NCBI GenBank assembly: GCA_036939355.1 | Contig: JALLAP010000415.1 | Location: 1 to 13,160 of the forward strand | Reading direction: 5' to 3' | DNA: 13,160 nucleotides | Source of the DNA: Thalassiosira profunda | Taxonomy: Eukaryota; Bacillariophyta; Thalassiosirophyceae; Thalassiosirales; Thalassiosiraceae | Part shown: one piece after another, positions 6,483 through 13,160 of the stretch | Numbering within the stretch: position 1 is the stretch's first letter | Layout: each line of letters begins with the position of its first letter | Program-made: the position numbers and the translations under genes | The notes under the pieces: generated by a model | Database searches by the model: none | What the model was told of the DNA's origin: nothing | Seen by the model: only the letters and a program-made list of their open reading frames with translations

Positions 6483-7851
6483 ATGGCAGCAACAACGGAA
6501 GCGACGCCCCTGGTAACGACCCCGCAGGAAGAAGACGAAGAAGCCGCTGCCGTCGGCGTCTCCAACAACGACAAAATGGCGCCAAATCCGCAGCCGCCAC
6601 AGCACGCGTGGGCGACGGTCGTCCTCGCATCCTCCATCATGGGCGCCCTCTTCGGCCTCGCCTTCTACAAGAGCCACGTGTACGAGCCGCAAGTGATCCG
6701 CGGCCAGTTCCTCTTTAAGCGATTTGTCATGCTCAAAGTGAGTTGCAATTATTTGCAATGCGCACATGATGTGTCATCAGTTGCAAACGGTGCATGCTCA
6801 ACCGCATATTTCACGCCAGGTCTTCTTCGGGGCGATGGGAATCGGCGCGCTGATCTTCTCGGCAATGAGTTACATGAGGGTGAAGGCGATGGTCAACGTG
6901 CGGAAACTGTGGGAACCAACCTCGCTCACCCGCGGGTGGGTCACCGGGCCCGTCCTCGGGGGCATATTGCTCGGCGTGGGAATGGCCGTGAGCGGCGCGT
7001 GTCCGGGCATGGTGTGGACCGCACTTGGCGCCGGAACAGCCAACTCGGCGTGGACCATCGCGGGGGGATTGCTCGGTGCGCTCGTGTACGGGATCTTCGC
7101 CGACGGTATCCAGCGCAATGTCTTGAACCGGGGGCCCCTGGGGCCGTGCGAGAAAGTTTATGCGGACGAGGCGCTGGGGAAGCCGTCGCCCGCATCACTC
7201 ACCCTTGCATTGGGCCTTGTCTGCCTCGGTGGGTGCGCAGCGTTGGAAACCTTGGTGCCGTGGAAGTCCGAGGTCCCCGCCCGGTTCGACGATGTCATCG
7301 ATGGGGCCGCGTGCAGCTTTGGAACGTCCGATTTCAGCTTTTGGGAGTGTCCCGCCTGGCCACCCTCGATAGCGGGAATGCTGCTGGGATCGCTCCAGCT
7401 GCCGGGCGTCCTGTTGATTGGAAACGTGCTCGGATCGGCCACCGCCTTTCAGATCGGGTCCTGCATCTGGCTCTTGCCTCTGCCGTCGGATTTACGATCG
7501 AAGCTCTCAACGGGCTACATGAACGCCTTCGCCACCCCCAATCCGCTGGCGTGGTGGCAGCTCCCGTACGTCGGAGTGGCCACCCTTGCCGCAAGCATTT
7601 GTGCAAAGACCGTGAACGATGTCGGCGGAGCGTCCGGAGTCGATGCTGCGGCGGCGTTCGTGGGAGGGTTCATCCTCATTTTCGGGAGCCGTCTCGGAGG
7701 AGGATGCACCAGTGGCCACGGCCTGTCGGGATGTGCGCTGCTCATGATTCAGAGCTGGATTGCCGTTCCTGCCATGTTCGCTGGTGGCATTGCCTTGGGC
7801 GTTGCGTGGCAGGTTGCGAGCAATGGAGGGTTCTTCACGCTTGATGCATAG
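6483..7851 (+). CDS. YeeE/YedE (TsuA-like) sulfur-compound membrane transporter, one intron
   Basis: Exons 6483-6737 and 6820-7851 join to a 428-residue protein. The splice (AAA|GTGAGT ... GCCAG|GTC) is needed because the two halves are in different frames. After a 40-residue hydrophilic N-terminus come about ten hydrophobic segments, in two homologous halves. The key motifs are SGACPGMVWT (Cys146) in the first half and GGGCTSGHGLSGCALL (Cys381, Cys390) in the second. These match the conserved cysteines through which bacterial TsuA/YeeE passes thiosulfate across the membrane. A eukaryotic member with a spliced gene is less usual. The membrane is unknown: there is no clear plastid or mitochondrial presequence, and the acidic N-terminus argues against the latter. 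It probably imports or moves thiosulfate or another reduced sulfur species. The family call is firm; the substrate is inferred. Confidence 0.88.
6738..6819 (+). other. Spliceosomal intron of the transporter gene (82 nt)
   Basis: The donor GTGAGT and acceptor GCCAG are canonical. CTCAAC at 6797-6802 is a plausible branch point. The length (82 nt, not a multiple of three) moves the reading frame into that of the downstream exon and restores continuous homology, VMLK|VFFGAMGIGA. The intron is more A/T-rich than the flanking exons. Confidence 0.88.
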
Positions 7852-8006
7852 ATTGAGTGCAGGATACGTCGCATTTTATGTGACATGTATTTGCTTGCCA
7901 TTGATTGGACGAGAGGGAAAGCATGGCACGGAAGCACAAACTCCTGGAGAGAAAGTTATGTGCAATGCTTGATGCTACCATAACAGAAATGGCATTGCCC
8001 CCAGCC
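7852..8006. other. Convergent 3' region with two hairpins
   Basis: This 155-bp spacer lies between two stop codons facing each other. A hairpin GTCGCAT-TTT-ATGTGAC (7868-7884, one G-T wobble) lies just after the transporter stop. GTTATG...CATAAC (7955-7984) lies close to the stop of the minus-strand LRR gene. They may mark 3' ends of the transcripts, but no poly(A) signal of animal type is evident. Confidence 0.4.
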
Positions 8007-9440
8007 CTATTCACACGTAGCCGAGTAAGGTCGTTCCCCTCCGACCTTCGCGGATGTCTTGCACGCCCCTGCGATGCCATCAATCGCCAACTCCGGCATG
8101 CCACGCACAAATTGATAGACTGCAGCGAGCTTTCTCTTCTGAATGACTGCCTCGCATTCTATCTCATAGGCAGCAGCCCTCTCAAACCACCCGATGACAC
8201 ACGGCAGCACCTTAAAGTCCCACTCGAATAACTGTTGCATGTCGAAATCATCGTGATGCAATAAGACCTTTGCGAAAGCAACTCTTTTCTTGTCAGCTGC
8301 CTTATTCAAGGTCATCAAAGACTCAAAAGTAGCGGCCTCATCAGGTGATGCATCCCAGTTTTCTCCCAGGGTTAACTGAAGCCTGTGGTTGGAAAGGAAC
8401 GTGCTATTGGCGCTGGAAGTATCGCAGAGGACCTTTGAGAAAGCATCCCATCCCTTTGATGTGATAATCGCATTGTGCTGCAATTGCAACTCCGTCAGAG
8501 TGTTGTTGTGTGCCAAGGCGATTGCAAAAATGACTGCAATCTCATCGTCGATGCCATTTCCCATGAGATTTAGCAATGCCAGGCGTGAGTTGGGATCTTC
8601 CAACAGAGTCGAGAGGGCGCGCCATCCTCTGGCTGTGATGGAGGGATTCATGGCAAGTTGAAGCTGACGCAGGCATCTGCAATGAGCAAGACCGTCCACC
8701 AGGAGTTCCACCCCCAAGTCATCGATGTTATTGCCATAAAGGAAAAGACGCTTCACCCCATCTAGCTGAGGAAACAAATCCGACAAGGCCGTGCAAGCAT
8801 TTCTTCCCACAGAAGAGTTCCCAATGTGAAGTCCTTCCAGCTGCGGGTGCATCTTCAACGCCTCGATTAGGTTGACGATGGATTGCTCATTATCAAATTG
8901 ATTCATACCGGCAGCCCTGGAGCCGATAAGGGAAAAGTTTTTCAATGACTTACTCTCCCCCAAGGCCAAGGACAAAGAAGAGAGTTGTTCTGCATTGATC
9001 TCGCACCGATCTATTCGAAGTGCCACCAAATTGGGGTTGCTCGCGATGAATGGTTTCAGCATCCGGAAGAAATCTTGTGGAATGTGCGAGCATGTCAGCT
9101 GCATCGAATTGATTGACCTGTTGCTCTGGAGCCCTGCCAGAAAGGGAGCGACGATGTCATCAGCGTCCAACCCTTCTTCAATCGAAACAAAGAGTTCTGT
9201 GATATGGGTGCATCGCCCCAAAAATTTCCCAAGAACCTCCGTGTCTCTCACGCCCTCAACATCAGTGATGATGTAACCATCACGAGTGCGGACTTCCGCG
9301 CCCCCCACAACCAGCTTCACCCATAATTCAGTAAGTTCGGGGTCGTCGTTCTCGAGTCGACGGAGAATCTCTTCTTTGAAGTCGCCGGAATCGGGATCAT
9401 CCGCATCGGAGGCACCATCCTCTGCCGACAGGTCACTCAT
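8007..9440 (-). CDS. Leucine-rich-repeat protein, ribonuclease-inhibitor type
   Basis: The start is set at ATG 9440 (MSDLSAEDGASDADDPDSGD), giving 477 residues; a longer frame to 9581 begins only with GTG. An acidic N-terminus is followed from about residue 80 by LRR units of the RI type, for example LEGLHIGNSSVGRNACTALS, VKRLFLYGNNIDDLGVELLV and LLNLMGNGIDDEIAVIFAIA. They show the L-x-x-L-x-L-x-x-N-x-I pattern. The last 120 residues are helical and non-repeat and end MPELAIDGIAG..., an ending common in diatom members of this family. No kinase, NB-ARC, signal peptide or membrane segment is seen, so it is likely a soluble protein-binding scaffold. The frame is intact. Partner and pathway are unknown. 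Confidence 0.85.
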   Translation of the reverse strand: MSDLSAEDGASDADDPDSGDFKEEILRRLENDDPELTELWVKLVVGGAEVRTRDGYIITDVEGVRDTEVLGKFLGRCTHITELFVSIEEGLDADDIVAPFLAGLQSNRSINSMQLTCSHIPQDFFRMLKPFIASNPNLVALRIDRCEINAEQLSSLSLALGESKSLKNFSLIGSRAAGMNQFDNEQSIVNLIEALKMHPQLEGLHIGNSSVGRNACTALSDLFPQLDGVKRLFLYGNNIDDLGVELLVDGLAHCRCLRQLQLAMNPSITARGWRALSTLLEDPNSRLALLNLMGNGIDDEIAVIFAIALAHNNTLTELQLQHNAIITSKGWDAFSKVLCDTSSANSTFLSNHRLQLTLGENWDASPDEAATFESLMTLNKAADKKRVAFAKVLLHHDDFDMQQLFEWDFKVLPCVIGWFERAAAYEIECEAVIQKRKLAAVYQFVRGMPELAIDGIAGACKTSAKVGGERPYSATCE

Positions 9441-9936
9441 CGTTGATAGCTTTGATCGGCCAACAAGTTCACTCCCTTGCTGGCGGTTAACTAGCACGCC
9501 GCGGGCATTTCCACCGGTCGGGGGTGCCTCTGCCAGAGGACGCAATCGCGACGAGGAACTTCCGCCCGTCCAATGGCGCACAGCTCCTCGACGTGTCCCC
9601 TCGCGCCTCCCACGAGGATCGACCCCAATCAGCGTTCGAGCGAGTCGACGGCGCGACGATCTTGGGTAGAGAGCGCAGCTACATTTGATGGTGAGTGCGG
9701 CATTAATAGTTGCTATCTATTTTGATGCATCAAAATCTGCTATCTCATTGATATCTCATTTATTCATGCCCAACAACTGCAAATCTAGGCCCCATGCAAT
9801 CGTCGTTGCATGGGTTGTCGCCGCGAGCACTGCAGCGACGCTTTCTGGGAGGGCGGGAATCCTTGCCAATGCACCCCCAGCGGGGCCGTGAATGATTCGC
9901 GGGGCGGACAATTTTGGGGGAGATCGACACATCCAA
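9441..9936. other. Intergenic region with palindrome and hairpin
   Basis: This region lies upstream of the minus-strand LRR gene, so its right-hand promoter and 5' UTR lie here. ATTTTGATGCATCAAAAT at 9719-9736 is a perfect 18-bp palindrome flanked by the direct repeat GCTATCT (9712-9718, 9739-9745). CCCATGCAA/TTGCATGGG forms a perfect 9-bp stem with a 6-nt loop at 9791-9814. A 67-codon plus-strand frame from ATG 9688 has no recognisable features and I do not call it a gene. Confidence 0.5.
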
Positions 9937-10345
9937 CGACGCGGCGTGCGAGGGCGCCATCGCGGTGAGGGCGGCGGCGGGCGTCGCAAGGGAGGTCCTG
10001 GGTTAGTGCTGCGCGTCGTGTGAGGGCGCCGTGGTGTTGGAGTGGGCACCAGAAGCGCCGTTTGCGGGGAGCACAGAATTAGGCGTGGGCGTGCACGGCG
10101 TGCGGAATATCGTGGGGCAGGGCGACGCGGCGCTCGAGGGCGCCATCGCGGCAAGGGCGGAGGCGAGCGTCACGAGGGAGGTCGTGGGCTAGTGGTGCGA
10201 TCGCGCGAGGGCGCCGTGGTGGTGGAGTGGGCGCCGAAAGGACGACGTTCGCGGGGGGCGCGGAATTAGGCGCGGGCGTGCACGCGTGCGGAAGATGGAA
10301 GATCGTGGGGATAGGCGACGCGGCGCTCGAGGCCGCCGCAATTGG
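9937..10345. repeat. GC-rich tandem repeat, period about 186-193 bp, 2.2 copies
   Basis: Unit 1 starts at 9937 (CGACGCGGCG), unit 2 at 10123 and a partial unit 3 at 10316. Shared landmarks recur in order in both full units: GAGGGCGCCATCGCGG, GGGAGGTC, GAGGGCGCCGTGGTG, GGAGTGGGC, GAATTAGGCG and GGGCGTGCACG. Copies differ by scattered substitutions and small indels, including a 7-bp length difference, so the duplication is not recent. All frames are long because of the base composition. On the minus strand the unit reads as Pro/Ala/Ser-rich peptide in changing frames, so it may derive from a low-complexity coding segment. Confidence 0.8.
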
Positions 10346-10404
10346 GGGTGTGTCGAGGCGAATGGTGTGCCGGGGTCGGGGCGGGCGGATGTGCGGATGG
10401 AGCG

Positions 10405-10671
10405 TCAGGTGCCGGAGAAGCCGCGGATGGCGCCGGGGGACCGGAGGAGCCGCGAGCAGGTCTTGGGTGGATCATTCGGCTCAGAAGGATTTGGCGCTGC
10501 TTCATTGGGATCCCCCAGAGCACCTCCTGGATCGCCAGCATCTCCGTCAGCGCCTTGGGACGTGGGGAAAAAGTTGCTCAATGTCGAGCCAGCGTTGTTG
10601 TGCCGATCGGCCAGCTCTTGCCCAGTCATTGGACGCCGGGAGCGCTTCTTCTTGTCTTTACTTTTACCCAT
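10405..10671 (-). CDS. Hypothetical 88-residue protein or 5' exon of a decayed gene
   Basis: The ATG at 10671 opens MGKSKDKKKRSRRPMTGQEL, a strongly basic start, followed by a Gly/Asp/Pro-rich disordered segment ending at TGA 10405-10407. I do not recognise it. The Pro/Ala-rich reading seems to continue in a neighbouring frame (PAPSAASPAPDAPSAHPPAP, to 10266), so this may be the beginning of a longer gene with a frameshift or an unseen intron, reaching into the GC-rich repeat. The first 45 residues, with normal amino-acid variety, are the best evidence for coding. Confidence 0.35.
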   Translation of the reverse strand: MGKSKDKKKRSRRPMTGQELADRHNNAGSTLSNFFPTSQGADGDAGDPGGALGDPNEAAPNPSEPNDPPKTCSRLLRSPGAIRGFSGT

Positions 10672-11076
10672 GATGGTGTGCGTTAACTAATAATGGAGGA
10701 CTCCTTTATCATTTCATTTGCGGGTTCGTTGCAAGTGCGCGAGAGGAGGGAGATTCGAGTGGCAGCGCAAGTTCATTTATTTGTCTGAGAGAGCCACCAG
10801 AGAAGCCCTTTCTTGGTTCTATGCCAAAACAAACTTCGCAGAAGTAGGTATATGAATAATTTGTTAGAAGCTCACGCGTAGACTTTTTAGGGTCGGCCTA
10901 ATACTTTTTAGGGTCTATTGATTCCTACCCGTAGAATGGAGCTAAATCAGCTCAGTTTTTGCTAAATGACACCCCTAAAAAGTGCTCCAAGCATAAAGCA
11001 GAAGCCGAGAGCGGGGTGAGGTGTCACCCCCGCCCGGCCCCCTCCGTCCATCAAGCCGCAGTTGCTGCTCGATGGC
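10672..11076. promoter_or_regulatory. Promoter-like region of the gene at 11077 with repeated motifs
   Basis: These 405 bp lie between divergent starts. ACTTTTTAGGGTC occurs at 10882-10894 and 10903-10915, 21 nt apart. An inverted copy of its core, CCCTAAAAAGT, lies at 10973-10983. GCTAAAT lies at 10941-10947 and 10961-10967, 20 nt apart. A hairpin GGGGTGA-GGTG-TCACCCC (11013-11030) is 46 nt before the start codon. GGTGTCA within it (11020-11026) could instead pair with TGACACC at 10967-10973. No coding sequence is seen. Confidence 0.6.
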
Positions 11077-12427
11077 ATGACACGCGCGCTCCTCCCGCCG
11101 GCGGCCGCGCTGGCGGCCTCCCTCTTGATCCGCGGCAGCGACGGGCTCCTGATTCCCGGCCCTCGCGGGGTGGGCACGGCCGTAGGCTTGCGACAGCGAG
11201 CGCCAATTTCATCCAACACGTGGCACCTTCGCGGCACGCCGGTCGAGATCGACGTCAAGCCGCCCAAGACGAAGGACGAGGAGGTGGATTATTCCGACCG
11301 CCGACAGCAGTGGCTCGATCGCTACGGGTCGCTGGAGGCGCTGCAAACTACTTTTGGCTCTCCCGATGACTCTTCTTCCCTCTCGCCCGAGGCGACCCGA
11401 CGGTTGTACCATGCACTATTGCCTCGATCTCTGCTGGCCATGCATGAGATGGGATTGATGCGCCCCGAAGAATTGGCCCCGCTGGCGTACGAGGCTCGCA
11501 TGGCCGCGAAGGAGTATGCGAGATCACGATGTGTGTGGTACGCAAGAATGGCCACCGAGATGTTCGATTACCTGAGAGCTAAGAGACGACGAAAGGGGAG
11601 CGAATTCGAGAAGCAGGGAACGAAAGGCAAAGGCAAGAAGCGGGGGAGCGGCATGTCATGGGACGAGATTTGGTCCAAGTACGAGGCCCAAATCGTCAAG
11701 GAGGAGTGCGACCGCTTGATGCAAAAATATGTCAAAGACGAGAAGGACCCGGAAAAGGCGGAACGGAAGATGCAAAAGAAATTGCAGCAACTTCGGGACG
11801 ACGGCGACCTGACAATGGCGATATATCTCCGAATATTGGAGAAGAGCTGCGTCACCAACACAGCGTTCGATGAAATGTTCCTCGACGATGCCGCTATGGG
11901 GGAGGATGAAGGGGAGGTATTAGACCGGATGGCCCGTCGAATGGAGGCGGATGTGCGGGAGATATTGCTCCCGCCCAAGGATCGTCAGAAGGCAGAGAAG
12001 GAGCGAAAGNCGAATGGAGGCGGATGTGCGGGAGATATTGCTCCCGCCCAAGGATCGTCAGAAGGCAGAGAAGGAGCGAAAGAAGGCAGAGGAGAGGGAG
12101 GCCAAGGCGAGACAAAAACTGGATGAGAAGAAGGCGAAGCTTCGGGAAAAGCTTGTGGAGAAGGTGGTAAAGGCAGAGTCTAAGCGGAAGACGCAATTGC
12201 GAAAGGAGGGGAGGCGAATATCCAAGATGAATCGGAAGCTACGAAAAGAAGAGGAGAAGGAGTGGAGAAAGCAGGGTGGTGCGTTAGAGACAGAGAGCCA
12301 TCAGATCGTGGACGAGGCCACCACGGCAGCAAAGAGAGAGGCTCAGGCAATGCGGGTCCTCATGAGCATAAGGAAACTGCGAGGGAGGAGGAGGTTACGT
12401 AACCTCGATTCGAGCGAGGGTGATTGA
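11077..12427 (+). CDS. Unrecognised charged coiled-coil protein with hydrophobic N-terminus; frame interrupted by assembly join
   Basis: The ATG at 11077 gives MTRALLPPAAALAASLLIRG, a signal-peptide-like start, so the product may enter the secretory or plastid route (a plastid would also need a transit region; 25-55 could serve). Residues 70-170 form a conserved-looking helical domain (YHALLPRSLLAMHEMGLMRP; EYARSRCVWYARMATEMFDY). A K/G-rich linker follows, then WDEIWSKYEAQIVKEECDRL and a long Lys/Glu coiled coil to the end. The frame breaks at N 12010. If N plus one of the two identical 72-bp copies (73 bp in all) is removed, the frame runs uninterrupted to TGA 12425-12427, about 425 residues. 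I know of no function; it looks like a stramenopile-specific protein. Confidence 0.75.
11938..12082. repeat. Assembly artefact: 72-bp identical copies around a single N
   Basis: 11938-12009 and 12011-12082 are identical, and 12010 is N. This is the pattern of two overlapping contigs placed end to end with a 1-base gap. Collapsing them restores the coding frame of the host gene, which supports an artefact over a true tandem duplication. Confidence 0.9.
12391..12406. repeat. 16-bp perfect palindrome near the end of a coding region
   Basis: GAGGTTACGTAACCTC is its own reverse complement. It lies within the last codons of the gene at 11077, 21 bp before its stop. CTCG-ATT-CGAG at 12403-12413 overlaps its end. 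Confidence 0.8.
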
Positions 12428-13013
12428 TGGATGCTAGATTGGATCTATGGCAGCTAACTTATGCATGAACGACGATACACGAAATGCGCAACTCTTTGCA
12501 TGAGCAGCTGTATCAAGCGGACAATCGTCGAGGTCTGGCAGGCCTCGCATACTTCGTTCCGGTGGATAGTGGACGTGACACATGATATGCACTGATAGAT
12601 ACCGACATACACATAGGTAAACGAGAGAAGAGCGTTACACTCAGATAGTGCCGCTTCTCTCATATTTGGTGGCTAATTTACTGCTCATGGGGTATTCTGC
12701 GGCGATGTCTTCGTGGCTTCCCCTCGAACCCCCGCTCATCCAAAACACGGGTCAACGAAATCAATTTACCCGGGCCACTCTCGAAGTGATCAGCAACGAA
12801 TGCCGCCCCCACTCCAAGTCCATTGATGCACGCCCAAAATGTTTGAGCTGCATTCGTACTATTTCCGTTCCCTCAGAAGCACCTGCTCCCCCAAATTCCT
12901 TCCGTCTGTTTCTCCCCCCTCACCCACCGCCCGCACACTGCCACTCCCCTTCCTCCAAATACCCCCCTAGCCCCCTCGTTCCTCCCATTCCCCCGCAACC
13001 CTCCTCTCCCCCT
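12428..13013. other. Intergenic region, convergent genes
   Basis: No gene is seen in these 586 bp; a 69-codon minus frame (12454-12663) has no recognisable features. A hairpin CGAGGTC-TGGCA-GGCCTCG lies at 12529-12547 (one wobble), and a 7-bp inverted pair CGACGAT/ATCGTCG at 12470-12476 and 12524-12530. The right part is the C-rich tract described separately. Confidence 0.5.
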
Positions 13014-13029
13014 CTAATGCCCGCCCCCC
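12882..13029. other. C-rich tract, G-rich in the minus-strand transcript
   Basis: About 150 bp with many runs of four to six C and very few G on the plus strand. It sits mainly just 3' of the minus-strand gene ending at 13014, so its mRNA 3' UTR would carry many runs of G. The run density would allow G-quadruplex folding. Confidence 0.6.
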
Positions 13030-13160
13030 TTCACGTGCTTGGGGGCGTTCATCTGGTAATTCAACCACCGGTAGCCGTAGTCGCCCACCAAATAAATCCC
13101 GAACACGATGACCGCGGGTCGGAAGCCGGGGAGCGGATCCTTCCACAAATTCGTGAAGAG
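13014..13160 (-). CDS. Small membrane protein, C-terminus only; possibly complex I B12-type (NDUFB3-like) subunit
   Basis: The minus-strand frame enters from the window edge and ends at TAG 13014-13016, giving 48 residues. It reads ...FTNLWKDPLPGFRPAVIVFG, then IYLVGDYGYRWLN, and ends KHVKGGGH. One hydrophobic segment (about RPAVIVFGIYLVGD) with a short polar tail fits a single-pass inner-membrane accessory subunit. The pattern of Pro-Gly, then hydrophobic, then 'FGIYLVG' resembles the NDUFB3/B12 subunit of mitochondrial NADH dehydrogenase. The stop is followed by the G-rich 3' region. The coding reality is fairly sure; the family call is tentative because most of the protein lies outside the window. 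Confidence 0.55.
   Translation of the reverse strand, partial: LFTNLWKDPLPGFRPAVIVFGIYLVGDYGYRWLNYQMNAPKHVKGGGH

Noticed and set aside
6483..7844. Single 453-residue ORF as the gene product
   Set aside because: Only the first 85 residues are real; the rest is the wrong frame. Splicing gives continuous YeeE/YedE homology.
9688..9891. 67-residue hydrophobic ORF on the plus strand
   Set aside because: No recognisable motif, overlaps hairpins and an equally open antisense frame.
9937..10345. CRISPR-like array
   Set aside because: The unit is about 190 bp with diverged copies and no short repeat/spacer alternation.
12454..12663. 69-residue minus-strand ORF
   Set aside because: No domain, no signal and no homologous look; it lies in an A/T-richer spacer.

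Overview
The window looks like nuclear DNA of a centric diatom close to Thalassiosira. Genes lie on both strands, mostly as divergent or convergent pairs. One gene has a short GT-AG intron. Two lineage-expanded diatom families are present: proteins starting MPSRKKAKGKAR with a C-terminal MYND finger, and leucine-rich-repeat proteins. A single N at 12010 between two identical 72-bp copies shows this is draft assembly.

Layout, left to right. 176-2521 (-) encodes a protein-only RNase P (PRORP) with a nuclear-localisation-like basic stretch. It diverges from a MYND zinc-finger gene at 2716-4094 (+), whose finger is broken by what looks like a 10-bp deletion. Next is an F-box-like/LRR gene on the minus strand that has been split. 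Its N-terminal part is at 5240-6076 and its acidic C-terminal part at 4146-4460. Between them is about 770 bp carrying the C-terminal end of a reverse transcriptase on the plus strand, followed by a dense run of eight hairpins. I read this as a 5'-truncated retroelement copy. 6483-7851 (+) encodes a YeeE/YedE (TsuA-like) sulfur-compound transporter with an 82-nt intron. It converges on an intact LRR gene at 8007-9440 (-).

The stretch 9441-11076 is mostly non-coding. It holds an 18-bp palindrome, a GC-rich tandem repeat of about 190 bp (9937-10345), a doubtful small ORF on the minus strand (10405-10671), and a promoter-like region with three copies of ACTTTTTAGGG and two of GCTAAAT. 11077-12427 (+) encodes an unrecognised charged protein with a hydrophobic N-terminus. 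Its apparent frameshift comes from the assembly join at 12010. The window ends in the C-terminus of a small membrane protein on the minus strand (13014-13160), possibly a complex I B12-type subunit, beyond a C-rich tract.

The genes do not form a pathway. The most unusual part is the hairpin cluster at 4839-5203 just after the reverse-transcriptase remnant. It may be a structured 3' end that such an element uses for recognition. That function is inference; the inverted repeats are directly visible.
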